Shown here: piece after piece, positions 1 to 6,901 of the stretch | Position numbering within the stretch: position 1 is the stretch's first letter | Layout of the letters: every line of letters starts with the position of its first letter | Assembly: GCA_003560165.1 (NCBI GenBank) | Contig: PWJC01000009.1 | Location: 1 to 33,746 of the forward strand | Reading direction: 5' to 3' | Origin: Bacteroidales bacterium | Lineage (GTDB): Bacteria; Bacteroidota; Bacteroidia; Bacteroidales; UBA7960 | Length of the DNA stretch: 33,746 nucleotides | Position numbers and translations under genes: made by a program | Notes under the pieces: generated by a model | Database searches by the model: none | The model's input: only the letters and a program-made list of their open reading frames with translations | What the model was told of the DNA's origin: nothing

Positions 1-2
1 AG

Positions 3-50
3 TTGAAAAGTTGAAAAGTTGAAAAGTTGAAAAGTTGAAAAGTTGAAAAG
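3..50. repeat. 8-bp tandem array (TTGAAAAG)x6
   Basis: Six perfect head-to-tail copies of TTGAAAAG, followed by a partial TTGG. The array touches the left edge of the window, so its full length is unknown. It forms the outer end of the composite repeat described at 51-147. The matching outer end of the second copy (about 3291-3320, read on the minus strand) is a shorter, degenerate version of the same unit. Confidence 0.9.
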
Positions 51-147
51 TTGGATCTTAAACCCATTAAACTTTTAAACCTCTTGGGATTTTCCCGGGT
101 TTTAACTGTCGCGCTGTCTTCAGGCTGAAGCGAATTGACCTTTTGAC
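51..147 (+). repeat. Composite intergenic repeat, copy A
   Basis: This segment recurs in reverse complement at 3187-3290. Bases 81-134 (54 bp) match 3200-3253 without a mismatch when read on the opposite strand; the flanks match apart from one base and one 8-bp unit. The core holds a CCCGGG palindrome and a CTTCAG-G-CTGAAG inverted repeat (119-131). To the left of the core lies a TTTTAAAC unit, present once here and twice in copy B; to the right lies a GACCTTTTGA motif that is the start of another 8-bp array in copy B. No coding potential is evident. It is probably a dispersed non-coding element of this genome, but two copies in one window cannot prove that. Confidence 0.85.
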
Positions 148-177
148 TCTTCTTCCTCACCATAAAAACACAAACAA

Positions 178-597
178 ATGAACACACATATATTGTTTTT
201 CCTGATGGCCTGTGTCCTGATGTTCCCGGCTACCAGGGCTTTTTCGCAGGTGGTTTATCACGAGCACGATACCGTGGAGGACATCCGCATTGAATTCCGA
301 TGGCAGCGCGACAGGATATTTGCCAGCGATCCCCAGGCCGTGCTGAACCTGCAGCTGACCAATTTGGGGGATGATTATCGGGAAGTAACTTTTGTTGCTG
401 CCTTTTACCGCGATGATCAGATCATTTTCGAAAGCGAGGAAACCACCATCTGCCTGGCACCCGGGCAGAGCAAAAGGGGTTTGCGTGCCGGCCTGAGGTT
501 TATGGCCGAAGGCATCACCATGGAAATGATCGGGCAGGATTGGTTTTCGTGGGACATTCCCTTTCTTGATGCGGATTCGGTGCCTGATTGCGACTGA
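178..597 (+). CDS. Small secreted protein of unknown function
   Basis: A 139-residue protein I do not recognise. It begins with a clear signal peptide: a short polar start, a hydrophobic stretch to about residue 20, and a likely cleavage after AFS (residues 22-24). The mature part of about 115 residues is acidic and contains alternating hydrophobic patterns (for example VLNLQLTNLGDDYREVTFV, residues 56-74) that suggest a beta-sandwich similar to small adhesin or CARDB-like folds; this is inference. There are Cys residues near positions 92 and 138. It follows the composite repeat directly and lies 80 bp upstream of the urocanase gene on the same strand, so the two may share a transcript, but no functional link is visible. 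Confidence 0.7.
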   Translation: MNTHILFFLMACVLMFPATRAFSQVVYHEHDTVEDIRIEFRWQRDRIFASDPQAVLNLQLTNLGDDYREVTFVAAFYRDDQIIFESEETTICLAPGQSKRGLRAGLRFMAEGITMEMIGQDWFSWDIPFLDADSVPDCD

Positions 598-677
598 TGT
601 CCCCGCCTGGCAAAAGCCCGGGCAATGGCCGGTTTTGGCCGCAGTGTCACTTCAGATCATTTTTATACCAGCAGACC

Positions 678-2708
678 ATGTCCCTGACATCCTTTCAAAA
701 GAGCATTCTCCGGGGGATTCCGGGTATCCTGCCCCCACCGCAGGCCCATGATCCAAAAATCAATCATGCACCACGGCGCAAAGACATACTCACCGCCAGC
801 CAGAAGCGTCTGGCAGTGAAAAACGCCCTCAGGTATTTCCCTGAGGAGTTTCACAAGGTTCTGGCCCCTGAATTTGCCCATGAACTTAAAACCTATGGAC
901 GGATCTATATGTACCGTTTCCGTCCCGGCTACACTATCCATGCCCGCCAGATTGATGATTACCCGCATCGTTCGCGGCAGGCAGCAGGCATTATGCTGAT
1001 GTTGAGCAACAACCTGGATGTTGCTGTTGCCCAGCATCCTCACGAATTGATCACCTACGGGGGCAATGGGGCGGTTTTTCAGAACTGGGCCCAATACCTG
1101 CTCACCATGCAATACCTGGCCACGATGACTGACCGGCAAACACTGGTTTTGTACAGTGGCCACCCCATGGGTCTCTTCCCCTCACACCCCGATGCACCCC
1201 GGGTTGTGGTTACCAACGGGATAATGATCCCGAATTATTCCTCGCCCGACGACTGGGAAAGGTTCAATGCCCTGGGAGTGACCCAGTACGGTCAGATGAC
1301 AGCAGGGTCTTTCATGTACATTGGCCCACAAGGCATTGTGCACGGGACCACTATCACGGTATTAAATGCCGGGCGTCTGCTCAGGAGCGGCCGGGAAGGC
1401 CTTTCCGGGAAACTCTTTGTTTCGAGCGGGCTGGGTGGCATGTCGGGTGCCCAGCCCAAGGCTGCCACCATTGCCGGGGCCATCGGGGTGGTGGCGGAGG
1501 TCAATCCGAAGGCCGTGCAACTCCGATACCAGCAGGGATGGGTGGATGAGGTGTACCACGATCTGGATAAGTTCCTGCCGCGGATACAGCTTGCCAAAAA
1601 ACGAAGGGAAGCCATTTCCCTTGCCTACCAGGGCAATGTGGTTGATCTGTGGGAAAAGTTGGTGGAAAGCGACATCGATGTGGAACTGGGATCCGACCAA
1701 ACCTCATTGCACAACCCCTATTCGGGAGGCTATTATCCGGTGGGGCTGAGTTTTGAAGAAGCCAATATCATGATGGCCGCCGATCCTGACCAGTTCCGTG
1801 AACGGGTTGCTGCCTCACTGCTGAGGCATGTGGATGCTGTAAATAAACTGGCAGGCCGCGGAATGTATTTCTGGGATTACGGAAACGCCTTTTTGCTGGA
1901 AGCCGGGCGCGCCGGGGCCGATGTGTACCGGGACGATGGCAGTTTCAAATATGCCTCTTATGTGCAGGACATCATGGGCCCCATGTGTTTCGACTATGGT
2001 TTCGGACCGTTCCGCTGGGTTTGTGCTTCTTCCGACCCTGATGACCTGGAGCTTACCGACCGGATCGCTTCCGATGTACTTGCCTCGATGATGACCACCG
2101 CCCCGGCCGAGATCAGGCAGCAACTGGAAGACAACCTGCGCTGGATACGCCAGGCAGGGGAAAATAAGCTGGTGGTGGGCTCACAGGCAAGGATACTCTA
2201 CGCCGACAGCGAGGCGAGGATCCGCATTGCACGAGCCTTTAATGAAGCCATCCGCCAGGGCCGGATTAGTGGACCGGTCATACTCGGGCGCGATCATCAC
2301 GATGTAAGCGGAACCGACAGCCCCTACCGGGAAACCTCCAACATATACGATGGTTCGCAGTACACTGCCGACATGGCTGTTCAGAATGTGATCGGCGACA
2401 GTTTCCGGGGGGCCACCTGGGTATCCCTGCACAATGGTGGAGGCGTTGGCTGGGGTGAGGTGATCAATGGAGGCTTTGGGCTGCTGATCGATGGCAGCCC
2501 CGAATCGGAGCGCCGCCTCGAAAGCATGCTCTTCTGGGACGTGAACAATGGCATCGCCAGGCGAAGCTGGGCCCGGAACCCCGAAGCCATTTTTGCCATC
2601 AAAAGGGCCATGGAAGCCGAGCCCCGGCTGAAGGTCACTCTGCCGAACATGGCAGACGACAACCTCCTGGACAGCCTGTTCCCCGAAGGGGCAGAAACCC
2701 CGGACTGA
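678..2708 (+). CDS. hutU: Urocanate hydratase (long form)
   Basis: Converts urocanate to 4-imidazolone-5-propionate in histidine breakdown; a cytoplasmic NAD-dependent enzyme. The ATG at 678 gives 676 residues and an N-terminus typical of the Bacteroidetes enzyme (MSLTSFQKSILRG...). The reading frame stays open further upstream to 588, but those 30 residues look non-native. Recognisable segments are YGRIYMYRFRP near residue 77, the glycine-rich NAD-site segment GLGGMSGAQPKAA around 250-266, DQTSLHNPYSGGYYPVG, and FDYGFGPFRWVC at 438-449. The length matches the long, eukaryote-like branch rather than the roughly 555-residue enteric/Pseudomonas form. No hutH, hutI or formiminotransferase gene lies in this window, so the rest of the pathway must be elsewhere. 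The family assignment is firm. Confidence 0.95.
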   Translation: MSLTSFQKSILRGIPGILPPPQAHDPKINHAPRRKDILTASQKRLAVKNALRYFPEEFHKVLAPEFAHELKTYGRIYMYRFRPGYTIHARQIDDYPHRSRQAAGIMLMLSNNLDVAVAQHPHELITYGGNGAVFQNWAQYLLTMQYLATMTDRQTLVLYSGHPMGLFPSHPDAPRVVVTNGIMIPNYSSPDDWERFNALGVTQYGQMTAGSFMYIGPQGIVHGTTITVLNAGRLLRSGREGLSGKLFVSSGLGGMSGAQPKAATIAGAIGVVAEVNPKAVQLRYQQGWVDEVYHDLDKFLPRIQLAKKRREAISLAYQGNVVDLWEKLVESDIDVELGSDQTSLHNPYSGGYYPVGLSFEEANIMMAADPDQFRERVAASLLRHVDAVNKLAGRGMYFWDYGNAFLLEAGRAGADVYRDDGSFKYASYVQDIMGPMCFDYGFGPFRWVCASSDPDDLELTDRIASDVLASMMTTAPAEIRQQLEDNLRWIRQAGENKLVVGSQARILYADSEARIRIARAFNEAIRQGRISGPVILGRDHHDVSGTDSPYRETSNIYDGSQYTADMAVQNVIGDSFRGATWVSLHNGGGVGWGEVINGGFGLLIDGSPESERRLESMLFWDVNNGIARRSWARNPEAIFAIKRAMEAEPRLKVTLPNMADDNLLDSLFPEGAETPD

Positions 2709-2723
2709 AATGCCTGATTTTTA

Positions 2724-2756
2724 CCCCGAAGCCTGAATGATGGCCATTATTCGGGG
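2724..2756. terminator. Possible hairpin between convergent genes
   Basis: CCCCGAA at 2724-2730 pairs with TTCGGGG at 2750-2756 around a 19-nt loop, between the stop of the urocanase gene and the convergent stop of the DUF4296 gene (2747). Neither strand has a good U-tract after the stem, so it is at best a weak terminator. Confidence 0.3.
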
Positions 2757-3148
2757 ACTATTCCAGGGAAATCCTCCTCTGACTCAGGGTCGGCCGAAGG
2801 CCGGAAGGCCTCGCTTTCAAGAATGCTCAAGTGGTTGAGCATTTGTTCGTGGATCATGTCCATTTCACCTCTGTCGAGCAGATAACACGACAGGGCTTGT
2901 TCAAAATCTGCCGGGTCGACCTGGTGGCGGTCGAAGATACCCGCATAGTAATAGTTGGCAGAATCCCTGATCCGGCGCTCGAAATAGGCGTATTCGATCA
3001 GATAGGCTTCCAGGATGTAGATATCGGTAAGGATGTCGACCATCTCATCTCTCGACAAAATTTTTTCGCACTCGTGCTTGCCGGGGGCCCGGAAAAAATT
3101 GCATGCGCCCAGAAGCAACATTGCCGCAATGATCACCCATATTTTCAA
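2747..3148 (-). CDS. DUF4296 lipoprotein
   Basis: A 133-residue lipoprotein of the Bacteroidetes DUF4296 type. A short hydrophobic signal ends in the lipobox LLGAC with the lipidated cysteine at residue 16. The body has the family pattern: a short segment with DEMVDILTDIYILEAYL (about 34-50), a YAGIFDRHQVDPADFEQAL segment (about 68-86), then a helical C-terminus. The start appears to be a TTG at 3148; there is no in-frame ATG before residue 10. In many Bacteroidetes this family sits downstream of dihydroorotase and a DPM-like synthase, which is exactly the order here, except that the composite repeat (copy B) is wedged between it and pyrC. Its function is unknown to me. Confidence 0.8.
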   Translation of the reverse strand: MKIWVIIAAMLLLGACNFFRAPGKHECEKILSRDEMVDILTDIYILEAYLIEYAYFERRIRDSANYYYAGIFDRHQVDPADFEQALSCYLLDRGEMDMIHEQMLNHLSILESEAFRPSADPESEEDFPGIVPE

Positions 3149-3179
3149 TTTGCCTTGGGTTTTATGTGTTTATAATTTA

Positions 3180-3350
3180 TCAAAAGGTCAAAAGGTCATT
3201 TCGCTTCAGCCTGAAGACAGCGCGACAGTTAAAACCCGGGAAAATCCCAAGAGGTTTAAAAGTTTAAAAGTTTAATGGGTTTAAGATTCCACTTTTCAAC
3301 TCTTCAGCTTTTCAACTTTTTCGTTCCTTTCGTTCCTTCGTTCCTTCCCC
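3180..3350 (-). repeat. Composite intergenic repeat, copy B (inverted)
   Basis: Reverse-complement counterpart of the repeat at 1-147. From left to right on the plus strand it holds: CAAAAGGT units (3181-3197), the 54-bp core (3200-3253) identical to 81-134, two GTTTAAAA units (one more than copy A), the segment matching 54-70, degenerate CTTTTCAA units (about 3292-3320), and then an additional array of TCGTTCCTT-type units (3320-3347) with no counterpart in the visible part of copy A. It fills most of the 243-bp gap between the pyrC stop and the DUF4296 start, so it would be transcribed if those genes form an operon. Confidence 0.85.
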
Positions 3351-3391
3351 GTTTACTACGTATCAAATACCGTACCTGGTTTCATGATCCC

Positions 3392-4747
3392 TTACCTGGA
3401 AAACCTCAGTGCCTCTCCCCTGATGGTTTCGTCAAAGCTTCCCTGCTTATAAACGAGATTGCCGTTAACAAACGTATATTCAACAGTGGCCGCCAGGGTT
3501 GTCCCTTCGAGGGGCGACCAGCCGCAATGGCAGAGGATGTTGTCGCTTTCCACTACCCAGGGCTTGTCTGGATCGACCACCACCAGGTCGGCAGCATACC
3601 CCTCCCTGATAAATCCGCGTCCGCTGAGGTTAAAACAGATGGCCGGATTGTGGCACATGAGTTGCACGATCTGCTCCAGCGGGATCTTCTCCCGTTTTGC
3701 CAGTGTCATCATGGCGGGCAATGCGTGTTGAACCATGGGCCCTCCCGAAGGGCTTTGGGTGTAGGGCCGAAGCTTTTCTTCCCTTGTATGGGGTGCATGG
3801 TCTGTGGCGACCACGTCCAGGAAGCCTTCCCTGATCCCCCTGATCAGGCCGCGGCGGTCTTCCTCATACTTGACGGCCGGGTTCCACTTGATAAATGCTC
3901 CCTTGCCGGCATAATCATCCATGGAGAACCACAGGTGGTGTACACAGACTTCGGCGGTAATGCGCTTGTTTTTCAAGGGCGTTTCGTTGTCGAGCATTCT
4001 GATCTCATCGAGGGTACTCAGGTGCAGCAGGTGCAGGCGGGTGTCGTACCTTTCAGCCAGTGAAACGGCCAGCCTCGAAGAGGTCAAACAGGCTTCGTGG
4101 TTGCGGATCAGCGGATGGTGGCCGGGGGGAATGTCTTCGCCATACTTCGATTTTGCTGCCCCGAGCCTGGCCCGGATGATGGCCTCGTCTTCGCAATGTA
4201 CGGCCACCGGGAGCCTGGCTTCCCGGAAGATCCCGGAAAGAGAACCAGGATCGTCAACCAGCATATTCCCTGTCGAGGAACCCATGAATACCTTTATGCC
4301 GCATACCAGCTCCGGATTGCTGGCAAGGATGTCGGGAAGGTTGTCGTTGGTCGCCCCGATATAGAATGAAAAATTTGCCAGGCTGTGCTGTTGTCCTAGC
4401 CTGAATTTCTCTTCAAGCCTTGCCTGGGTGGTGGTTTGGGGCAGGGTGTTGGGCATTTCCATATAACTGGTGATGCCCCCGGCTACCGCTGCCCGGGATT
4501 CGGTTTGGATGCTGCCCTTATGGGTCAGTCCCGGTTCCCGGAAATGGACCTGGTCGTCGATCACTCCGGGCAACAGCAGCAGCCCGTCCAGGTCGATCAC
4601 CTCTCTGTCCGACTCTTCCAGCTGCCCGTTGTGTCCGCCCGTGAAAATCTTCCGGATAATCCCCTTGTCGATGAGCAGGTCGCCCGAATAAGAAAGGCCC
4701 TCATTGACAATGCGTGCATTTTTGAGAAAATAGCTTGTTGACGACAT
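3392..4747 (-). CDS. pyrC: Dihydroorotase (class I type)
   Basis: Catalyses ring closure of carbamoyl-aspartate to dihydroorotate, step three of pyrimidine synthesis; cytoplasmic amidohydrolase-fold metalloenzyme. The 451-residue protein shows the family landmarks: DDQVHFREPG (64-73), the segment GIKVFMGSSTG with the lysine that is normally carboxylated (K152), VHCEDE (H184), LHLLHLST (H239/H242), and the ATDHAPHT aspartate (D316). In the first motif the usual HxH metal pair reads QVH: the first histidine is Gln66. As I recall, this Gln is common in Bacteroidetes homologues, so the gene is probably functional. Start ATG at 4747. It lies 46 bp downstream of the DPM-like gene and is probably co-transcribed with it. 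Confidence 0.92.
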   Translation of the reverse strand: MSSTSYFLKNARIVNEGLSYSGDLLIDKGIIRKIFTGGHNGQLEESDREVIDLDGLLLLPGVIDDQVHFREPGLTHKGSIQTESRAAVAGGITSYMEMPNTLPQTTTQARLEEKFRLGQQHSLANFSFYIGATNDNLPDILASNPELVCGIKVFMGSSTGNMLVDDPGSLSGIFREARLPVAVHCEDEAIIRARLGAAKSKYGEDIPPGHHPLIRNHEACLTSSRLAVSLAERYDTRLHLLHLSTLDEIRMLDNETPLKNKRITAEVCVHHLWFSMDDYAGKGAFIKWNPAVKYEEDRRGLIRGIREGFLDVVATDHAPHTREEKLRPYTQSPSGGPMVQHALPAMMTLAKREKIPLEQIVQLMCHNPAICFNLSGRGFIREGYAADLVVVDPDKPWVVESDNILCHCGWSPLEGTTLAATVEYTFVNGNLVYKQGSFDETIRGEALRFSR

Positions 4748-4793
4748 GATCCTGGATTTGTGTGCAAATGCTGTGCCGGAACACCCCTTCTGT

Positions 4794-5540
4794 TCAGGAC
4801 TTCGGTAAGCGGTATTTCGCGGGGTTTACCAGGCTCTTCCATCGGAGTTGGATGACTCCCAGTACGGCTTCCCTGAAGATGCCGGAGCTCATCTTCGACT
4901 CTCCCTGTGTGCGATCGGTAAATACAATGGACACTTCCGTGATACGAAAACCCATTTTCCAGGCCGTGAACTTCATCTCAATCTGGAATGCGTACCCGCT
5001 GAATCTGACCTTATCCAGGTCAATGGCTTCCAATACTTCCCGTTTGTAGCATTTGAATCCGGCTGTTGTATCCCGTATGGGCATCCCGGTGACCACACGC
5101 ACATAAATGGATGCAAAATACGACATCAATCCCCTGCCCATGGGCCAGTTCACCACATTGACCCCGTCAATATACCTCGAACCAATGGCCATGTCGTACC
5201 CGTCTGTGGCACAAGCCTCGTAAAGCCTTAGGAGGTCGTTGGGGTTGTGCGAAAAATCGGCATCCATCTCAAAGATATAGTTGTAATGACGCCTGAGTGC
5301 CCACTTGAATCCGTAAATATAGGCTGTTCCCAGTCCCAGCTTCCCTTTCCTGGTCTCGAGGAAAAGCCTTCCCGGAAATACCGGAATCAGCCCCTTCACC
5401 ACATCGGCTGTGCCATCGGGCGAATTGTCGTCGACTACCAGGATGTGGAAATCCCCCTGGAGAGAGAAGACCCTGCGGGTGATGTTCTCTATGTTCTCCC
5501 TCTCGTTATAGGTTGGAATGATGACCAGACTATCAGCCAC
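4794..5540 (-). CDS. Polyprenol-phosphate mannosyltransferase (DPM1-like)
   Basis: A GT2-family, GT-A-fold glycosyltransferase of the dolichyl-phosphate mannose synthase type, expected to load mannose (or another hexose) from a nucleotide sugar onto a polyprenyl phosphate at the inner membrane face. Landmarks with GTG 5540 as start (248 residues): VIIPTYNERENI at 6-17, VVDDNSPDGT (35-44), and the metal-binding EMDADFSHNP with the DxD at 93-95. No C-terminal membrane domain is present, as in the short bacterial and fungal forms. The frame is open upstream to a TTG at 5615, but that TTG lies inside a -7 promoter box (5613-5620), so transcription would start after it; the GTG also matches where the family normally begins. 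First gene of the DPM-pyrC-DUF4296 order. Confidence 0.87.
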   Translation of the reverse strand: MADSLVIIPTYNERENIENITRRVFSLQGDFHILVVDDNSPDGTADVVKGLIPVFPGRLFLETRKGKLGLGTAYIYGFKWALRRHYNYIFEMDADFSHNPNDLLRLYEACATDGYDMAIGSRYIDGVNVVNWPMGRGLMSYFASIYVRVVTGMPIRDTTAGFKCYKREVLEAIDLDKVRFSGYAFQIEMKFTAWKMGFRITEVSIVFTDRTQGESKMSSGIFREAVLGVIQLRWKSLVNPAKYRLPKS

Positions 5541-5612
5541 GACGGTTAGCAGGTTAGGTTCGATTGATGGGCCCGGCAGGGGATTCTCGCCTCCGGCAGG
5601 GCCCGGGGTGTT

Positions 5613-5620
5613 CAAAAGTA
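5613..5620 (-). promoter_or_regulatory. -7 promoter box for the DPM-pyrC operon
   Basis: On the minus strand this reads TACTTTTG, a full match to the Bacteroidetes -7 consensus TAnnTTTG. No convincing -33 TTTG is seen. It overlaps the upstream TTG that would otherwise be the longest start of the glycosyltransferase gene, and so argues for the internal GTG at 5540. Confidence 0.5.
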
Positions 5621-5686
5621 CATTTTTTCCCCGATAAAATAAAAAATAGTGGCGGGGCCAGCCTGGTTTCCCAACGCCAGATTTCC

Positions 5687-5694
5687 TATTTTTG
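5687..5694 (+). promoter_or_regulatory. -7 promoter box for the cysteine desulfurase gene
   Basis: Reads TATTTTTG, a full match to TAnnTTTG, 22 bp before the ATG at 5717. The intergenic region (5541-5716) thus carries divergent promoters for this gene and the DPM-like gene. Confidence 0.5.
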
Positions 5695-5716
5695 AGGGCT
5701 TAATCCCCCATGAAAA

Positions 5717-6898
5717 ATGTTCGACACACAGGAAAATGATCATATAAAGAAGTCTGGCTTCGCCAAACGCCCCCTGATTTATTTCGACAACGCAGCTTCC
5801 ACACCGGTAGCCACGGAGGTGATGAAAACGGTAACCGACTGTATGCGCAGCACATACGGTAACCCATCTTCTGTCCACGAAGCGGGCCGAAGGGCCCGTG
5901 TCGTGGTCGAGCAGGCCAGGCGCAGTGTGGCCGCTCTGCTGAAAGCCTCCCCCTCAGAAATATTCTTTACTTCGGGGGGCACAGAGGCCAACAACGCCAT
6001 TTTGTGGGGCTGCTGCAGGGATCTGGGCTTCAAACAGATTGTAAGCAGCCCCCTTGAACATCCGGCCGTTGTGCAAACCATCGGGGCGCTGTCCCGGCAG
6101 ATGGGGGTGAAGCAGCATATTGCAGATATCGACAGCAAGGGCCATGTCAATCTCGATCACCTGGCCTTTTTGCTGGAGAACAACAAAGGGACTGTGGTCA
6201 GTTTGATGCATGCCAACAATGAAACAGGCAATCTTTTGCCCATCCGCGAGGTAAGTGAACTCTGCCGTCAGCACCAGGCCCTCTTTCATTCCGATACGGT
6301 ACAGACCATTGGGAAATTTGCTGTGGATCTGGGCAGGCAGCTGATGGACTTTGCGGCGGGCAGTGCCCATAAATTCTACGGTCCGAAAGGGGTGGGTTTT
6401 ATGTATGTACGGGGGGGGCTGCGTCTGGGCAGCCTGATCAGGGGGGGGAAGCAGGAAAGAAATTTGCGGGGCGGGACAGAAAACGTATGCGGCATCGCCG
6501 GAATGGCCCGGGCTCTCGAATTGGCTTACGAGCGCATGGAAGAAGACAGCAGGCATATCAGCCATCTGAGGCAGGCCTGCATCGGAAAGCTCCGGGAGCT
6601 GGCTCCGGCAGTGGTGTTCAACGGAGACGTCGATGGCAGCTCCCTGCAAACCATCCTAAACCTGACCCTGCCCTCAAGCCTCGATGCCGGTATGCTCATG
6701 CCCAGGCTCGATATGGAGGGGCTTTGTGTTTCGGCCGGCAGTGCCTGTGCATCGGGCAGCAACCAGGGTTCCCATGTGCTGGCTGCCATGGGAGTGGACC
6801 CCGGCAAGCCCTCTTTGCGCTTATCCTTCGGCCGGCAGAACACCCTTGCGGAAGTCGAATACCTGGTGGAGGTGCTCAGGGAACTCTGCAGTGAGTGA
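5717..6898 (+). CDS. Cysteine desulfurase (NifS/IscS type)
   Basis: PLP enzyme that takes sulfur from cysteine to a persulfide, for Fe-S clusters, tRNA thiolation or other sulfur transfer; cytoplasmic. The 393 residues align with the class V aminotransferase fold: YFDNAASTP (about 22-30), YGNPSSVHEAG, SGGTEANN, LEHPAV, the cofactor lysine K219 in AHKFYGPKG, and the catalytic cysteine C344 in SAGSACASGSNQGSHVL. The loop around the cysteine is long, as in group I (NifS/IscS) enzymes rather than SufS. There is no iscU, iscA or suf gene next to it, so the acceptor is unknown. A nested ATG at 5710 in another frame opens only nine codons and is probably irrelevant. Confidence 0.92.
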   Translation: MFDTQENDHIKKSGFAKRPLIYFDNAASTPVATEVMKTVTDCMRSTYGNPSSVHEAGRRARVVVEQARRSVAALLKASPSEIFFTSGGTEANNAILWGCCRDLGFKQIVSSPLEHPAVVQTIGALSRQMGVKQHIADIDSKGHVNLDHLAFLLENNKGTVVSLMHANNETGNLLPIREVSELCRQHQALFHSDTVQTIGKFAVDLGRQLMDFAAGSAHKFYGPKGVGFMYVRGGLRLGSLIRGGKQERNLRGGTENVCGIAGMARALELAYERMEEDSRHISHLRQACIGKLRELAPAVVFNGDVDGSSLQTILNLTLPSSLDAGMLMPRLDMEGLCVSAGSACASGSNQGSHVLAAMGVDPGKPSLRLSFGRQNTLAEVEYLVEVLRELCSE

Positions 6899-6901
6899 GG
6901 C

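Noticed and set aside
1-54. CRISPR array from the direct repeats at the left edge
   Set aside because: Units are 8 bp with no spacers, and there are no cas genes.
678-2708. A histidine utilisation operon
   Set aside because: Only the urocanase gene is present; its neighbours are unrelated.
51-3350. The inverted repeats as terminal repeats of a transposon
   Set aside because: No transposase or integrase lies between them and no target-site duplication is visible; the enclosed genes look like normal chromosomal genes.
5710-5739. Nine-codon upstream ORF before the cysteine desulfurase
   Set aside because: Too short, overlaps the true start in another frame and has no sign of a regulatory leader.
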